A stretch of 64,000 nt of DNA from DATAOG01 sp963840925 (GTDB taxonomy: Bacteria > Pseudomonadota > Alphaproteobacteria > Geminicoccales > Geminicoccaceae), in assembly GCA_963840925.1 (NCBI GenBank), contig CAWJAY010000004.1, positions 1-64,000 of the forward strand, given 5' to 3'. Of this stretch, positions 24,698 to 37,100 are shown piece after piece. The notes beneath the pieces were generated by a model. That model was not told where the DNA came from, ran no database searches, and worked only from the letters and a program-made list of their open reading frames with translations. Position 1 is the first letter of the stretch. Each line of letters starts with the position of its first letter. The translations under genes and the position numbers were made by a program.

Positions 24698-25345
24698 ATG
24701 AATTGCCCAGTGATCGAGGACATTCTCAGCGAAGAGGACCGCTTCGCCCTAATGATCGATGGCGCCAATCTCTATCAGGCGGCGCGAGCGCTCGGTTTCG
24801 ACATTGACTATCGGCTGCTGCTCGATACCTTTTCGCGGGCCGGGCGGCTGGTGCGAGCGTGCTACTACACGGCATTGCTGGATGATCAGGAGTACTCGCC
24901 GATCCGGCCGCTGGTCGATTGGCTGGACTACAACGGCTATACGGTGGTCACGAAGCCGCTCAAGGAGTTCACCGACGCCTCGGGCCGGCGCAAGTTCAAA
25001 GGCAACATGGACATGGAGCTGGCGGTCGACGCCATGGAGATGGCGCAGTATCTTGACCACCTGGTCCTGTTCTCGGGCGACGGCGACTTCCGGCGCCTGA
25101 CCGAGGCGCTGCAGCGGCGCGGCCTGCGGGTGACCGTGGTCAGCACGATCCGCACCCAGCCGCCGATGATCGCCGACGAGCTGCGCCGCCAGGCCGATAC
25201 CTTCCTCGAGCTGCACGAGCTGTCCTCCTACATCGCCCGCGAGCACCGGCCAGCGGTCGCGGTCGACGATGATGATGACGACGAACAGGCCGAGACCCCG
25301 CAGCGCGTGGCACCGCGCTCGGGGCGGTTCTACCAGCCGGCCTGA
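24698..25345 (+). CDS. NYN domain (LabA/DUF88-type) protein
   Basis: Predicted PIN-like nuclease of the NYN/LabA family, probably acting on RNA; target unknown. 215 residues. Acidic active-site motifs: ALMIDGANLYQAARALGFD, FKGNMDMELAVDAMEMAQ and LVLFSGDGDFRRLTEALQR. The C-terminus has a run of seven Asp and a disordered tail. ATG 24698 is chosen over the in-frame TTG 24689 because GGAGG at 24684-24688 is 9 bp before it and abuts the TTG. Divergent from folK across 108 bp. Confidence 0.88.
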   Translation: MNCPVIEDILSEEDRFALMIDGANLYQAARALGFDIDYRLLLDTFSRAGRLVRACYYTALLDDQEYSPIRPLVDWLDYNGYTVVTKPLKEFTDASGRRKFKGNMDMELAVDAMEMAQYLDHLVLFSGDGDFRRLTEALQRRGLRVTVVSTIRTQPPMIADELRRQADTFLELHELSSYIAREHRPAVAVDDDDDDEQAETPQRVAPRSGRFYQPA

Positions 25346-25382
25346 GTTCCGCGATCAGTTCCCCGGCGGCGCGGGCGAGCAC

Positions 25383-26021
25383 ATGCGCCCGGCGCCGCCC
25401 GTGGACTGCGCGCTCTGTCCGCGGCTGGCCGGCTTTCGGGCGGCCAACCGGCGCGCTTTCCCGGACTGGCACAACGCCCCGGTCGCTTCGTTCGGCGATC
25501 CAGCGGCACGGCTGCTGATCGTCGGCCTGGCGCCCGGGCTGCGGGGCGCCAACCGGACCGGTCGTCCGTTCACCGGCGATCATGCCGGGGAGCTTCTGTA
25601 CGCCACGCTGCTCCGCTTCGGCTTTGCTCAGGGCGACTACCTCGCGCATCCGGACGACGGCCTGCGGCTGGTCGATTGTCGGATCGCCAACGCCGTGCGC
25701 TGCGTGCCGCCCGCGAACCGTCCGGAAGGCGCCGAGGTCAACGCCTGCCGACGCTTTCTGGCGGGCGAGCTCAGCATGCCGCCCGCGCCCGAGGTCGTGC
25801 TGGCGCTCGGCGGCATCGCCCATCGCTCGGTGCTGCGCGCGCTCGGCCGCAGCGCCGGCCATTGCCCGTTCGTGCACGGCGCGCTGTATCGGCCGGATGC
25901 CGGCCCGATCCTGGCGGCGTCCTACCACTGCTCACGCTACAACCTGAACACCGGCCGTCTCACCAGCGCGATGTTCGAAACCGTATTCGCCAAGCTACGG
26001 GGCTGCCTCGATCCCCGCTGA
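25383..26021 (+). CDS. uracil-DNA glycosylase, family 5 type
   Basis: Base-excision enzyme removing uracil, and in this family other deaminated bases, from DNA. 212 residues from ATG 25383. Motif A is GLAPGLRGANRTGRPFTGD, where Ala replaces the catalytic acidic or Asn residue, as is typical of family 5. The second motif is SYHCSRYNLNTGRL. Four Cys (two in DCALCPRL, one each in VRCVPP and NACRRF) are placed to hold a 4Fe-4S cluster. It follows the NYN gene by 37 bp and may share its transcript. Confidence 0.88.
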   Translation: MRPAPPVDCALCPRLAGFRAANRRAFPDWHNAPVASFGDPAARLLIVGLAPGLRGANRTGRPFTGDHAGELLYATLLRFGFAQGDYLAHPDDGLRLVDCRIANAVRCVPPANRPEGAEVNACRRFLAGELSMPPAPEVVLALGGIAHRSVLRALGRSAGHCPFVHGALYRPDAGPILAASYHCSRYNLNTGRLTSAMFETVFAKLRGCLDPR

Positions 26022-26390
26022 GCCGACGGCGCCAAGCAACAAACCGGAACAAACCTGACATCGCTGGCGTTAACAATCCAGATACGTCAGTTCGCCGCAA
26101 GCACCCAGCGGAGGAACCGATGATCGCAACTGTCTCGATGGAAATACGCCCCTCGTGGCAACCTCAACTTCCTTTGGGACATTCAGAGAGATCCTGGGCA
26201 CACGCGGCACACATCCTGGGCACACGCGGCAAAGCAGGCCGGGCCGGAGGCGAGGGTGCGCATCCGCGGCCGATCACGGCCGCCACCTCACGGTATGAGC
26301 ACCCGCGCCCGGGCGCCAGCAGGCCGCCAGGCAGGGCGGGTCTCACCTTATCCCGAACTCTTCACCAGAAGCACCCGTGGAGAGGTTCCG
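26022..26390 (+). other. intergenic stretch with no convincing gene
   Basis: A Shine-Dalgarno-like GGAGG at 26110-26114 precedes ATG 26120, but the reading frame from there is not recognisable and runs through the next gene in another frame. The leader around 26105-26122 (AAGCACCC, a GGAG.GG-like run, CCGATGA) resembles the leader before the small membrane protein at 26391, suggesting a local duplication with a decayed first copy. Confidence 0.4.
26191..26231 (+). repeat. two tandem copies of a 22-bp unit
   Basis: ATCCTGGGCACACGCGGCA occurs at 26191-26209 and again, identical over 19 bp, at 26213-26231, giving a 22-bp period. Only two units are present. No coding or regulatory role is evident. 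Confidence 0.8.
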
Positions 26391-26636
26391 ATGAGCCTGA
26401 TCTGGAAGCATGCAGCCGTAGCGGCGCCACCGCTCGATCCCGCGGCGGGGCACCCGCCGCCCTGGCCGGTCGCGGTCGTGGTCGGCCTGGCGCTGGCTGG
26501 GCTGATCTCGCCGCTGATCACGTTCGCGGGCGCGCTGGCAGCCTATGCCCTGGCCGACCAGGACCAAGGTACGCTCCTGACCGGCGCCGGCCTGTTCCAC
26601 GTCGTGATAGCGCTGACCTTCACGGCCGGCTTTTGA
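26391..26636 (+). CDS. small hypothetical membrane protein
   Basis: 81-residue protein with no family I recognise. ATG 26391 is preceded by GGAGAGG at a good distance. After a Pro-rich head there are two hydrophobic segments, about residues 26-55 (VAVVVGLALAGLISPLITFA) and 62-81 (LFHVVIALTFTAGF at the very C-terminus), so it is predicted to sit in the inner membrane. No operon partner is obvious. Confidence 0.55.
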   Translation: MSLIWKHAAVAAPPLDPAAGHPPPWPVAVVVGLALAGLISPLITFAGALAAYALADQDQGTLLTGAGLFHVVIALTFTAGF

Positions 26637-26737
26637 GCCGGGGTCAGAGGTTCTGCCCGGCCGCCGACTGCCCGCGCTCGACTTAAGGCCAGCGCGTTCT
26701 TCCCGACTGGGAGCTCGCCACCTCTTCCGGGCCGGTC

Positions 26738-26896
26738 GAGCCACGCGGCCTCAGCAGTCAGCCGCAAGCTTGAATCCTACGGTCCGCTGCACCCCGCCGA
26801 GCACCAACCAGGGTGCTCGCTGCTCCACAGAGCCAGGCGACCTCGGCAGCCGCAGGCATCGATTCCCACGGTCCCATGGACCCGCCGAACATCCTG
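26738..26896. repeat. diverged tandem duplication in intergenic DNA
   Basis: Two related stretches of about 65 bp begin at 26738 (GAGCCACGCGGCCTCAGCAG) and 26831 (GAGCCAGGCGACCTCGGCAG). Both continue through a GCCGCA.GC block, a TCC.ACGGTCC block and a CCCGCCGA block, with substitutions and short gaps. They lie in the roughly 400-bp gap between the small membrane protein and the TfoX-N gene (26637-27045), where I see no gene. Confidence 0.5.
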
Positions 26897-27045
26897 TTAA
26901 CGCCAGAGCGTTAACGTTCCGTTGACGGCCGAGGGAGACCGCCGTCCGGCGGACACCCGCGCGCTTCGACTCCAGCCGCCTGCTCAGGGCGGTTGCCTGC
27001 GCTCGCCCCAGGCGCGATGATCCTCGGTCACCCGCTGGAGCAGCG

Positions 27046-27393
27046 ATGGCCGGCAAGCAGAGCGAGTTCGTGAGCTTCGTGTTGGAGTGCCTGCAGCCGC
27101 TCGGGCCGGTCGGCGCGCGCCGGATGTTCGGCGGTTTCGGCATCTACCTGCATGGCACGATGTTCGCGCTGATCGCCGAGGACGAGCTCTACTTCAAGGT
27201 CGACGACGGCAACCGGCAGGCCTACGAGGACGCCGACCTGCCCCACTTCACCTACCATGACAAGGGCAGGACGATCCGGATGTCCTATCGTGCGGCGCCG
27301 GGCGACGGCTTCGACGACCCGGACGTGCTCCGCGCCTGGGCCCGCGAGGCCTATGGGGCGGCCCTGCGCTCGAAAAAAACGAAACCCAAATAG
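27046..27393 (+). CDS. TfoX N-terminal domain protein
   Basis: 115-residue stand-alone TfoX/Sxy N-terminal domain. In gammaproteobacteria TfoX regulates competence; single-domain homologues elsewhere have no defined role. Family motifs: GPVGARRMFGGFGIYLHGTM, FALIAEDELYFKVDDGNRQA, and MSYRAAPGDGFDDPDVLRAW near the end. Basic Lys-rich C-terminus. No partner gene is adjacent. Confidence 0.87.
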   Translation: MAGKQSEFVSFVLECLQPLGPVGARRMFGGFGIYLHGTMFALIAEDELYFKVDDGNRQAYEDADLPHFTYHDKGRTIRMSYRAAPGDGFDDPDVLRAWAREAYGAALRSKKTKPK

Positions 27394-27866
27394 CCAAGCA
27401 CCGCACGCGGACGGGCGGGCGCTCGCGCCCTTCCGAGGTACCCCGCGCGATCAGGCGCGGCGCTGCGCACCAGCGGCCAACGCCAACTCCCGCGCCGCGA
27501 CCGACTGCCTCGGACGATGCGCGGCGCGTTCGCTTCGGTGTCCGCGCGAGGCCAAGCCTCACCGCTGCTTTGGCGCGTCCTCCCGGCGGCTGGACCTTCG
27601 CCGTGCGGGTCAGTGTTCGATCGCGCCCGGGCGCTTCCAAGATCGACCGCAAAAGCTTTGCCTCAGTTGAGGCTTCCGAGCGCACGCATCCAGTGCAAGT
27701 CGGGTGGCGGCCTTCGCCCGACGTTCTCCCGGCCGGCCGATGGAATGGTTTGCTTTCTTGCGCTGTTTGCTGAGCAGCGTATGGTCGGGGACGACAAAGC
27801 AGCCGGCAGCGGGCGGTGATCAGCTTTCATCGGCCGTCTTTTCCGTGTTCACAGTGGATCAGCTTG
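27394..27866. other. intergenic stretch, nothing recognised
   Basis: About 470 bp between the TfoX-N gene and the Pro-rich membrane protein. Open frames exist in several phases, as expected at this GC content, but none shows a family motif, steady codon bias or a good ribosome-binding site. An ATG at 27740 could start a short peptide that I cannot support. Confidence 0.5.
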
Positions 27867-28505
27867 GTGACGATCAGCGCCGACCAACGGAATGCGCACG
27901 GGGCGGCGCGACGGCGCCCGGTCCGGTCGGGCGAGCCGGTGGTCTTCGCCCCTGGGGGGCCGCGCTTTCCGCGATTTGCCGCTGCGATGGCCGCAGCCCG
28001 CGCCGACCATGCACCGCAGGTCGCGCTCGACCCCGCGCCACCGATCTACGACGTCCCGCCGGCGATCGGCCGCAATTCGCCGCGGCCGCGGGCCGCGCAA
28101 TGGCGGGCAGCGCGCCCGCCCAGACCGCCGGCCCCCCGATGGCTCAAGGTCGGCAGCTGCGTCCTGCTGTTCGGCCTGCTGGCGCTGACCCTCCTGAGCG
28201 AGCCGATCAGCGCCGGGCTGGAGCGGCTGATGCGCCCCTGGCTCGAGTGGCAGGACCCCTGGCAGCCGCCCGCAACGCCCCAGGCCGAACCAGCGCCGCC
28301 GGCCCTGCCCGCGCCGGCCGTCGGTCGCGAGGAGCCGCCGCCGGCGCTGCCGCCGTTGCTGGCGCGCGAGGAGCTTGCAGCAGCCAGTCCGCCGCGCCCG
28401 GCGGCGCCGGTCGAGCGCATCACCGCCGCGGTCCCGGATCAGGATCTGCCGGCCCGCCCGGGCGTGCCGCTGCCCTCGTTCAAGCCCCCGGTGGAAGATC
28501 AGTAG
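27867..28505 (+). CDS. hypothetical single-pass membrane protein, Pro/Ala-rich
   Basis: About 212 residues, family not recognised. A basic, Pro-rich N-terminal half is followed by one hydrophobic segment (VGSCVLLFGLLALTLL, about residues 95-110), a short amphipathic stretch and then a long Pro/Ala/Glu-rich tail, which would extend into the periplasm. The start is uncertain: GTG 27867, GTG 27816 and ATG 27989 share the frame and none has a strong ribosome-binding site. It is 245 bp upstream of the binding-protein array. Confidence 0.45.
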   Translation: MTISADQRNAHGAARRRPVRSGEPVVFAPGGPRFPRFAAAMAAARADHAPQVALDPAPPIYDVPPAIGRNSPRPRAAQWRAARPPRPPAPRWLKVGSCVLLFGLLALTLLSEPISAGLERLMRPWLEWQDPWQPPATPQAEPAPPALPAPAVGREEPPPALPPLLAREELAAASPPRPAAPVERITAAVPDQDLPARPGVPLPSFKPPVEDQ

Positions 28506-28749
28506 CGCCGCCCGAACGGGACCCGAGCCCGCACAGATCGAGGTCGGCATCTTCAGGCAGCTTCCGGGCAGGAAGTTGCCTGTCGTCGCGGGTACCGTGG
28601 GCCGGAGCATCCTGCGCCGCTCGAGCTGCGATGCCAGCCCGATCGCCCGGCGCGGCCGGCGTTGCCCCCGTCGTCGGGACCTAAGGCAGAGATTGTCTAT
28701 GCTCCAGCAGGAGCCTAGACTTTTCTTCCGGTTTGCGGAGGGCCGGCCG

Positions 28750-29874
28750 ATGGTCCGCTGGGCCTTGCTGATCAGTACCATCTGGGTCGCGATCTTCGGC
28801 GCGCGGTCGGCGGCCGCCGAGATCCGGATCGCGACCGCCGGCCCGATGACCGGCGACTACGCCTGGGCTGGCGACCGCTATCAGCGGGGTGCCGGGCTCG
28901 CGGTCGAGGACATCAACGCCAACGGCGGCATTCTCGGCCAGCGGGTCGAGCTGATCGTCGGCGATGACTTCTGCGACCCCGACCAGGCCGTGGCGCTCGC
29001 GCGCAAGCTGGTCAGCGATGGCGTCGTGTTCGTCGCCGGCCACTGGTGCTCGCACGCCTCGATCCCCGCCTCCAAGGTTTACGAGCAGGCCCGCATCCTC
29101 CAGATCGCGCCGGGCTCGGCGAGCGCCAGGCTGACCGATGAGGGCGGCTCGAACGTGTTCCGCGTGTGCGGCCGCGACGACCGCCAGGGCGAGCAGGTCG
29201 CCGACTACCTGGCCGAGCATTGGGCCGGCAAGGAGATCGCGATCCTGGACGATGGCACCCCCTGGGGCGAAGGGGTCGCCGAGGGGACCAGGCGAGGGCT
29301 GCGCGAGCACGGCCTGCGCGCGACCGTCGATGAGCCCTTGAAGCCGGGCGAGCCGGAGTACTCGCCGCTGGTGGCCAGGATGCAGGCCGCGGGCGTCGAC
29401 GTCTTGTTCGTCGGCGGCTATCATCGGGAGGCGGGTCTGATCCTCCGCCAGGCCCACGACCACGACTACGATCTGCGCCTGATCGGCAACAGCGCGATGG
29501 CGCTCGAGGATTTCCCGCTGATCGCCGGGCCAGGGCTCGCAGGCACAGTGATGGCCGCGATGGCCGACATGCGCTCGAGCCCTCGAGCAGCCGACGTGGT
29601 CGCGCGCTTTCGCGCTCAGGGTCACGAGCCCGCCGGGTACACGCTCTACGCTTACGCCGCGGTGCAGGTCTGGGCGCAGGCCGCACAAGCGGCCGGCAGC
29701 TTGGACCTCGATGCCGTGACCCAGGTCATGCACAGCCAGCAGTTCGACACCGTGCTGGGCAGGATCGGCTTCGACCAGAAGGGCGACGTCACCGGCTTCG
29801 AGCCGTGGGGCTGGTACGTCTGGCGGGCCGACGGCACCTACGTGCCGCTGGCGTCGACCGCCGCCAAGCCATAG
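28750..29874 (+). CDS. periplasmic branched-chain amino acid-type binding protein, copy 1
   Basis: Type I periplasmic binding protein of the Leu/Ile/Val-binding family. 374 residues; a signal peptide ends near ARSAAAEIRIATAGPMTGDY. Landmarks shared by all four copies: VEDINANGGILGQRVELIVG, a Cys in DDFCDPDQAV, a Cys in AGHWCSHASIPASKVY, a Cys in NVFRVCGRDDRQ, and the end motif GFDQKGDVTGFEPWGWYVW. ATG 28750 follows GGAGGG by 8 bp. No permease or ATPase gene is near, so a sensory rather than a transport role is likely, by comparison with TorT and LuxP. Ligand unknown. Confidence 0.88.
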   Translation: MVRWALLISTIWVAIFGARSAAAEIRIATAGPMTGDYAWAGDRYQRGAGLAVEDINANGGILGQRVELIVGDDFCDPDQAVALARKLVSDGVVFVAGHWCSHASIPASKVYEQARILQIAPGSASARLTDEGGSNVFRVCGRDDRQGEQVADYLAEHWAGKEIAILDDGTPWGEGVAEGTRRGLREHGLRATVDEPLKPGEPEYSPLVARMQAAGVDVLFVGGYHREAGLILRQAHDHDYDLRLIGNSAMALEDFPLIAGPGLAGTVMAAMADMRSSPRAADVVARFRAQGHEPAGYTLYAYAAVQVWAQAAQAAGSLDLDAVTQVMHSQQFDTVLGRIGFDQKGDVTGFEPWGWYVWRADGTYVPLASTAAKP

Positions 29875-29933
29875 CCGGTCTGCCGCGGTTGCGCGCGGGA
29901 GCGCAGGATATTTGCCCACTGGGAGAACCGGTC

Positions 29934-31040
29934 ATGGTCCGTCGGACATTGCTCGCTACCGCATTCTTGATCGCGGCATTGGAGGCCACGGCGGCCCGCG
30001 CCGAGATCCTGATCGGGGTCGCTGGCGATATGACCGGCGCCAATGCTTGGTTCGGCGAGCAATATCAGCGCGGCACCGGGCTCGCGGTATCGGATCTCAA
30101 CGCCAAGGGCGGCGTCCTCGGGCAAAGGGTCGAGCTGATCGTGGGCGACGACGCCTGTGATCCAGATCAGGCGGTGGCGCTGGCCCAAAAGCTGGTCAGC
30201 GACGGCGCGGTTTTCGTTGCCGGCCATTTCTGCTCGCACTCATCGATTCCGGCCTCGAAGGTCTACGCAGAGGCGGACGTCCTGATGATCGCCCCGAGTT
30301 CCGTCAATTCCAGGCTGACTGACGAAGGCCGCCGAAACGTGTTTCGGGTGTGCGGTCGCGACGACCGGCAAGGGACGAAAGTTGCCGATTACCTCGCGCA
30401 GCATTGGGCGGGCAAGGCGATCGCAATCCTGGATGACGGTACGGTCTGGGGGGCGGGCGTCGCCAACGCGGTCAGGCGCGGACTGCACGAGCGCGGTGTG
30501 GCTGTGGCCGTCGATGAGGCCTACGCGGTGGGCGAGCTGGATTACTCCCCCCTGCTATCCAAGATGGCGGCCGCAGGCGTCGATGTGTTTTTCGTCGGGG
30601 GCTACCACCAGGAGACGGGCCTGATTTTCCGCCAGGCCCGCGACCGGGGCTACGATCTCCGGCTGATTGCCTCCAGCGCGGCAGCGAGCGGGGACTTTCC
30701 GATCATTGCGGGTCCCGGGCTCGAGGGCACGCTCATGGTGGCAGCGGCGGACATGCGGCAGAGCCCGCAGGCGGCCGATGTCGTCGCGCGCTTTCACGCC
30801 CAGGGCTACGACCCGCAGGGATACACGCTCAACGCCTACGCCGTCGTGCAGGTCTGGGCCCAGGCGGTCGAGGCGGCGGGCTCACCGGACCTCGACGCCG
30901 TGACCCAGGTCATGCACAGCCGCCAATTCGATACCGTGTTGGGCACCATCGGCTTCGACCAGAAGGGCGACGTCACCGGCTTCGAGCCGTGGCAATGGTT
31001 CGTCTGGCAGGCCGACGGCACCTACGTGCCGCTGGAATAG
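29934..31040 (+). CDS. periplasmic branched-chain amino acid-type binding protein, copy 2
   Basis: 368 residues, intact. The signal peptide is MVRRTLLATAFLIAALEATA with cleavage near ARAEILIG. The body matches copy 1 closely: FGEQYQRGTGLAVSDLNAKG, VGDDACDPDQAVALAQKLVS, FVAGHFCSHSSIPASKVYAE, VFRVCGRDDRQGTKVADYLA, VDVFFVGGYHQETGLIFRQA. The last 89 bp before the stop are identical in DNA to copy 3. The ribosome-binding site is GGGAG at 29921-29925. It starts 59 bp after copy 1 and was probably made by tandem duplication. Confidence 0.88.
   Translation: MVRRTLLATAFLIAALEATAARAEILIGVAGDMTGANAWFGEQYQRGTGLAVSDLNAKGGVLGQRVELIVGDDACDPDQAVALAQKLVSDGAVFVAGHFCSHSSIPASKVYAEADVLMIAPSSVNSRLTDEGRRNVFRVCGRDDRQGTKVADYLAQHWAGKAIAILDDGTVWGAGVANAVRRGLHERGVAVAVDEAYAVGELDYSPLLSKMAAAGVDVFFVGGYHQETGLIFRQARDRGYDLRLIASSAAASGDFPIIAGPGLEGTLMVAAADMRQSPQAADVVARFHAQGYDPQGYTLNAYAVVQVWAQAVEAAGSPDLDAVTQVMHSRQFDTVLGTIGFDQKGDVTGFEPWQWFVWQADGTYVPLE
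30948..31036 (+). repeat. 89-bp direct repeat, first copy
   Basis: The 3' end of binding-protein copy 2 is identical over 89 bp to 32155-32243 in copy 3, whereas the rest of these genes differs at many sites. Copy 1 shares about half of it. This indicates recent duplication or gene conversion. Confidence 0.9.
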
Positions 31041-31137
31041 ATTGGCGGATGGCCCGGCCCTGGGCGTCGGATGCTCCGCGATGCGGCCGGTGGGGTGGCG
31101 GCGCAGGGTAGCGCTGCACTGGGTGGAGGGCCGCTAC

Positions 31138-32247
31138 ATGGCCGCTCGAAGATCGCTCGCGCTCGCCCTGACCCTGGCTGCGATCCTTGGCGCTCCGCCC
31201 GCTGAGGCCGAGATCCGGATCGCAGTCGCCACCGCGATGACCGGTACGATGAGCTGGTTCGGGGAGCAGTATCAGCGTGCTGCCGGCATGGCGGTCGAGG
31301 ATCTCAACGCCAGGGGCGGCGTGCTGGGGCAAGGCGTCGAGCTGATCGTCGGTGACGACGCCTGCGACCCCGACCAGGCCGTGGCGCTCGCGCGCAAGCT
31401 CTTAAGCGACGGCGCCGTCTTCGTCGCCGGGCATTTGTGCTCCCATTCCTCGATCGCGGCGGCGAAGGTCTACGAGGCGGCAGGGATTTTGATGATCAGC
31501 CCGAGCTCGGCGAGCGCGAAGCTGACCGACGAAGGCGGCCCGAACGTGTTCCGCGTGTGCGGCCGGGACGACCGGCAGGGGGCAAAGATCGCCGATTACC
31601 TGGCCGAGCATTGGGCGGACAAGGAGATCGCGATCCTGGATGACGGCACGACCTGGGGGACGGGCATCGCTGGCGGCGTCAGGCGCAGGTTGCGCGAGCT
31701 CGGCGTGCGTGCAGCGTTGGACCAGGGCTTCACCCCCGGTCAACCGGAGTACTCGGCGCTGGTCTCCAAGATGCAGGCGGCCGGCATCGATCTGCTGTTC
31801 CTCGGCGGCTACCACCGGGAGGCGGGCCTGATCTTCCGCCAGGCCCACGACCGCGGCTACGATCTGCAGCTGGTGGGCCACAGCGCGCTGGCGACCGACG
31901 ACTTCCCGATGATCGCCGGTCCGGACCTCTCCGGCATGGTCCTGACGAGCCAGGCGGACATGCGCGACAATCCACAAGCCGCGGACGTCGTGGCGCGCTT
32001 CCGCGCTCAGCGCTACGAGCCGCTGGGCCATGTGCTCAGCGTTTACGCCGCGGTGCAGGTGTGGGCCCAGGCGGTCGAGACGGCGCGCTCGCTCGACCTG
32101 CAACCGGTGACCGACGCCATACACAGCCGCCAGTTCGACACCGTCCTGGGCGAGATCGGCTTCGACCAGAAGGGCGACGTCACCGGCTTCGAGCCGTGGC
32201 AATGGTTCGTCTGGCAGGCCGACGGCACCTACGTGCCGCTGGAGTGA
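31138..32247 (+). CDS. periplasmic branched-chain amino acid-type binding protein, copy 3
   Basis: 369 residues, intact. Start ATG 31138 has GGAGGG 8 bp upstream; the signal peptide is MAARRSLALALTLAAILGAP with cleavage near AEAEIRIAV. Same three Cys positions (DDACDPDQAV, AGHLCSHSSI, FRVCGRDDRQ). The pocket-region motif LLFLGGYHREAGLIFRQAHD matches copies 1 and 2. Slight differences near the hinge (TWGTGIAGGVRRRLRELGVR) could mean different ligand preference, which is inference only. Confidence 0.88.
   Translation: MAARRSLALALTLAAILGAPPAEAEIRIAVATAMTGTMSWFGEQYQRAAGMAVEDLNARGGVLGQGVELIVGDDACDPDQAVALARKLLSDGAVFVAGHLCSHSSIAAAKVYEAAGILMISPSSASAKLTDEGGPNVFRVCGRDDRQGAKIADYLAEHWADKEIAILDDGTTWGTGIAGGVRRRLRELGVRAALDQGFTPGQPEYSALVSKMQAAGIDLLFLGGYHREAGLIFRQAHDRGYDLQLVGHSALATDDFPMIAGPDLSGMVLTSQADMRDNPQAADVVARFRAQRYEPLGHVLSVYAAVQVWAQAVETARSLDLQPVTDAIHSRQFDTVLGEIGFDQKGDVTGFEPWQWFVWQADGTYVPLE
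32155..32243 (+). repeat. 89-bp direct repeat, second copy
   Basis: Identical to 30948-31036; it covers the last codons of binding-protein copy 3, up to the codon before the stop. Confidence 0.9.
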
Positions 32248-32311
32248 TGGCCACGATTGTGGCCGGTCCGGCAGGATCCTAAACTGTTTGCAACGCCGTG
32301 GAGGGCAGGAC

Positions 32312-33437
32312 GTGATCTGCCGGAAATCGCTAGTCGTAAGTCTGATTTCGCTGGCGGCATCGTACGCTACGGTCGCCCGCGCCGAGACCTTGATCGGCGC
32401 CGCCGGCCCGATGACCGGCAGCATGGCTTGGTTCGGCGAGCAGATGCAACGTGGGATGGAAGCGAGCGTCGCCGAGCTGAACGCGGCCGGCGGCGTTCTC
32501 GGCCAGCGGCTCGAGCTGATGATCGTCGACGACTACTGCGATCCGGAGCAGGCGGTCGCAGCGGCCAACAAACTGGTGGCGGCGCGCGTCGCTGCCGTGA
32601 TCGGCCATCTGTGCTCGGGCGCCTCGATCCCGGCTTCGAAAGTCTATGCGGAGGCGGGGCTGCTGATGATCTCGCCGTATTCGAGCAACCCGACGCTGAC
32701 CGAGCAGGGGTTCGCCAACGTGTTCCGGGTGTGCGGCCGCGACACGATCCAGGCGACCATGGTGGCCGACTACCTGGCGGAGCACCGGGCCGACCAGAAC
32801 ATTGCGATCATCCATGACAATCAGGCGTACGGCCAGGGCATCGCCGAGGAGGCGTGGCGGCGTTTTGGCGATCACGGTGTGACCCGGATCCTGTTGAGGT
32901 TCGATCGAGCCCGGCCAAGCAGACTATACGGAACTCATCGACAAGCTGCAGGCCGAGGAGATCGATGTGCTCTATTTCGCCGGCTATACCGCGGAGGCGG
33001 CACTGATCATCCGCCAGGCGCACGAACGGGCCTCCGATCTCGAGATCATCGGCAGTGATGCTCTTATCAGCGAGTATTTCTGGCGCGTCGCCGGACCGGC
33101 GGCGGTCGGCGTGCGCTTCGTCTCGTACGCCGATCCACGCACCAACCAGGAAGCGGCGGCGATCGTCGAGCAATTCCGCGCAGACGGGTATGAGCCTGAA
33201 GGTCTAACCCTTTATTCCTACGCCGGCGTGCAGGTCTGGGCGCAGGCAGTCGAGAGAGCCCGCACGCTCGAACCCAAGGCGGTCGCCGCGGCCCTCCACA
33301 CCAACCGTTTCGACACCGTATTGGGCCGGATCGGCTTCGACCAAAACGGCGATGTCTACGGCTACGAGCCATTCGTGTGGTACGTCTGGCAAGAGGGCAC
33401 CTACGTCCCGCTGGAGTCGAGCGCGGTCAAGGAGTAG
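32312..33437 (+). CDS. periplasmic branched-chain amino acid-type binding protein, copy 4 (one frame break)
   Basis: The most diverged copy. GTG 32312 after GGAGGG gives signal peptide VICRKSLVVSLISLAASYAT, then AETLIGAAGPMTGSMAWFGE. The three Cys are kept (VDDYCDPEQAV, IGHLCSGASI, FRVCGRDTIQ), but the middle domain differs (IAIIHDNQAYGQGIAEEAWR). The frame changes near 32895-32910; the second part reads LYFAGYTAEAALIIRQAHER and ends FDQNGDVYGYEPFVWYVWQE. About 375 residues after correction. The histidine kinase gene starts 35 bp later. Confidence 0.86.
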
Positions 33438-33472
33438 GCTCGGCCGGATTGGTTGCGGGAAAAACCATCGGC

Positions 33473-37100
<3,628 letters not shown>

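Noticed and set aside
27740..27866. Short reading frame starting at ATG 27740
   Set aside because: No ribosome-binding site, no conserved motif, and it runs out of frame into the Pro-rich membrane protein.
28750..33437. A complete branched-chain amino acid ABC transporter
   Set aside because: Only binding proteins are present; no LivH/LivM permease or LivG/LivF ATPase is seen within the window.
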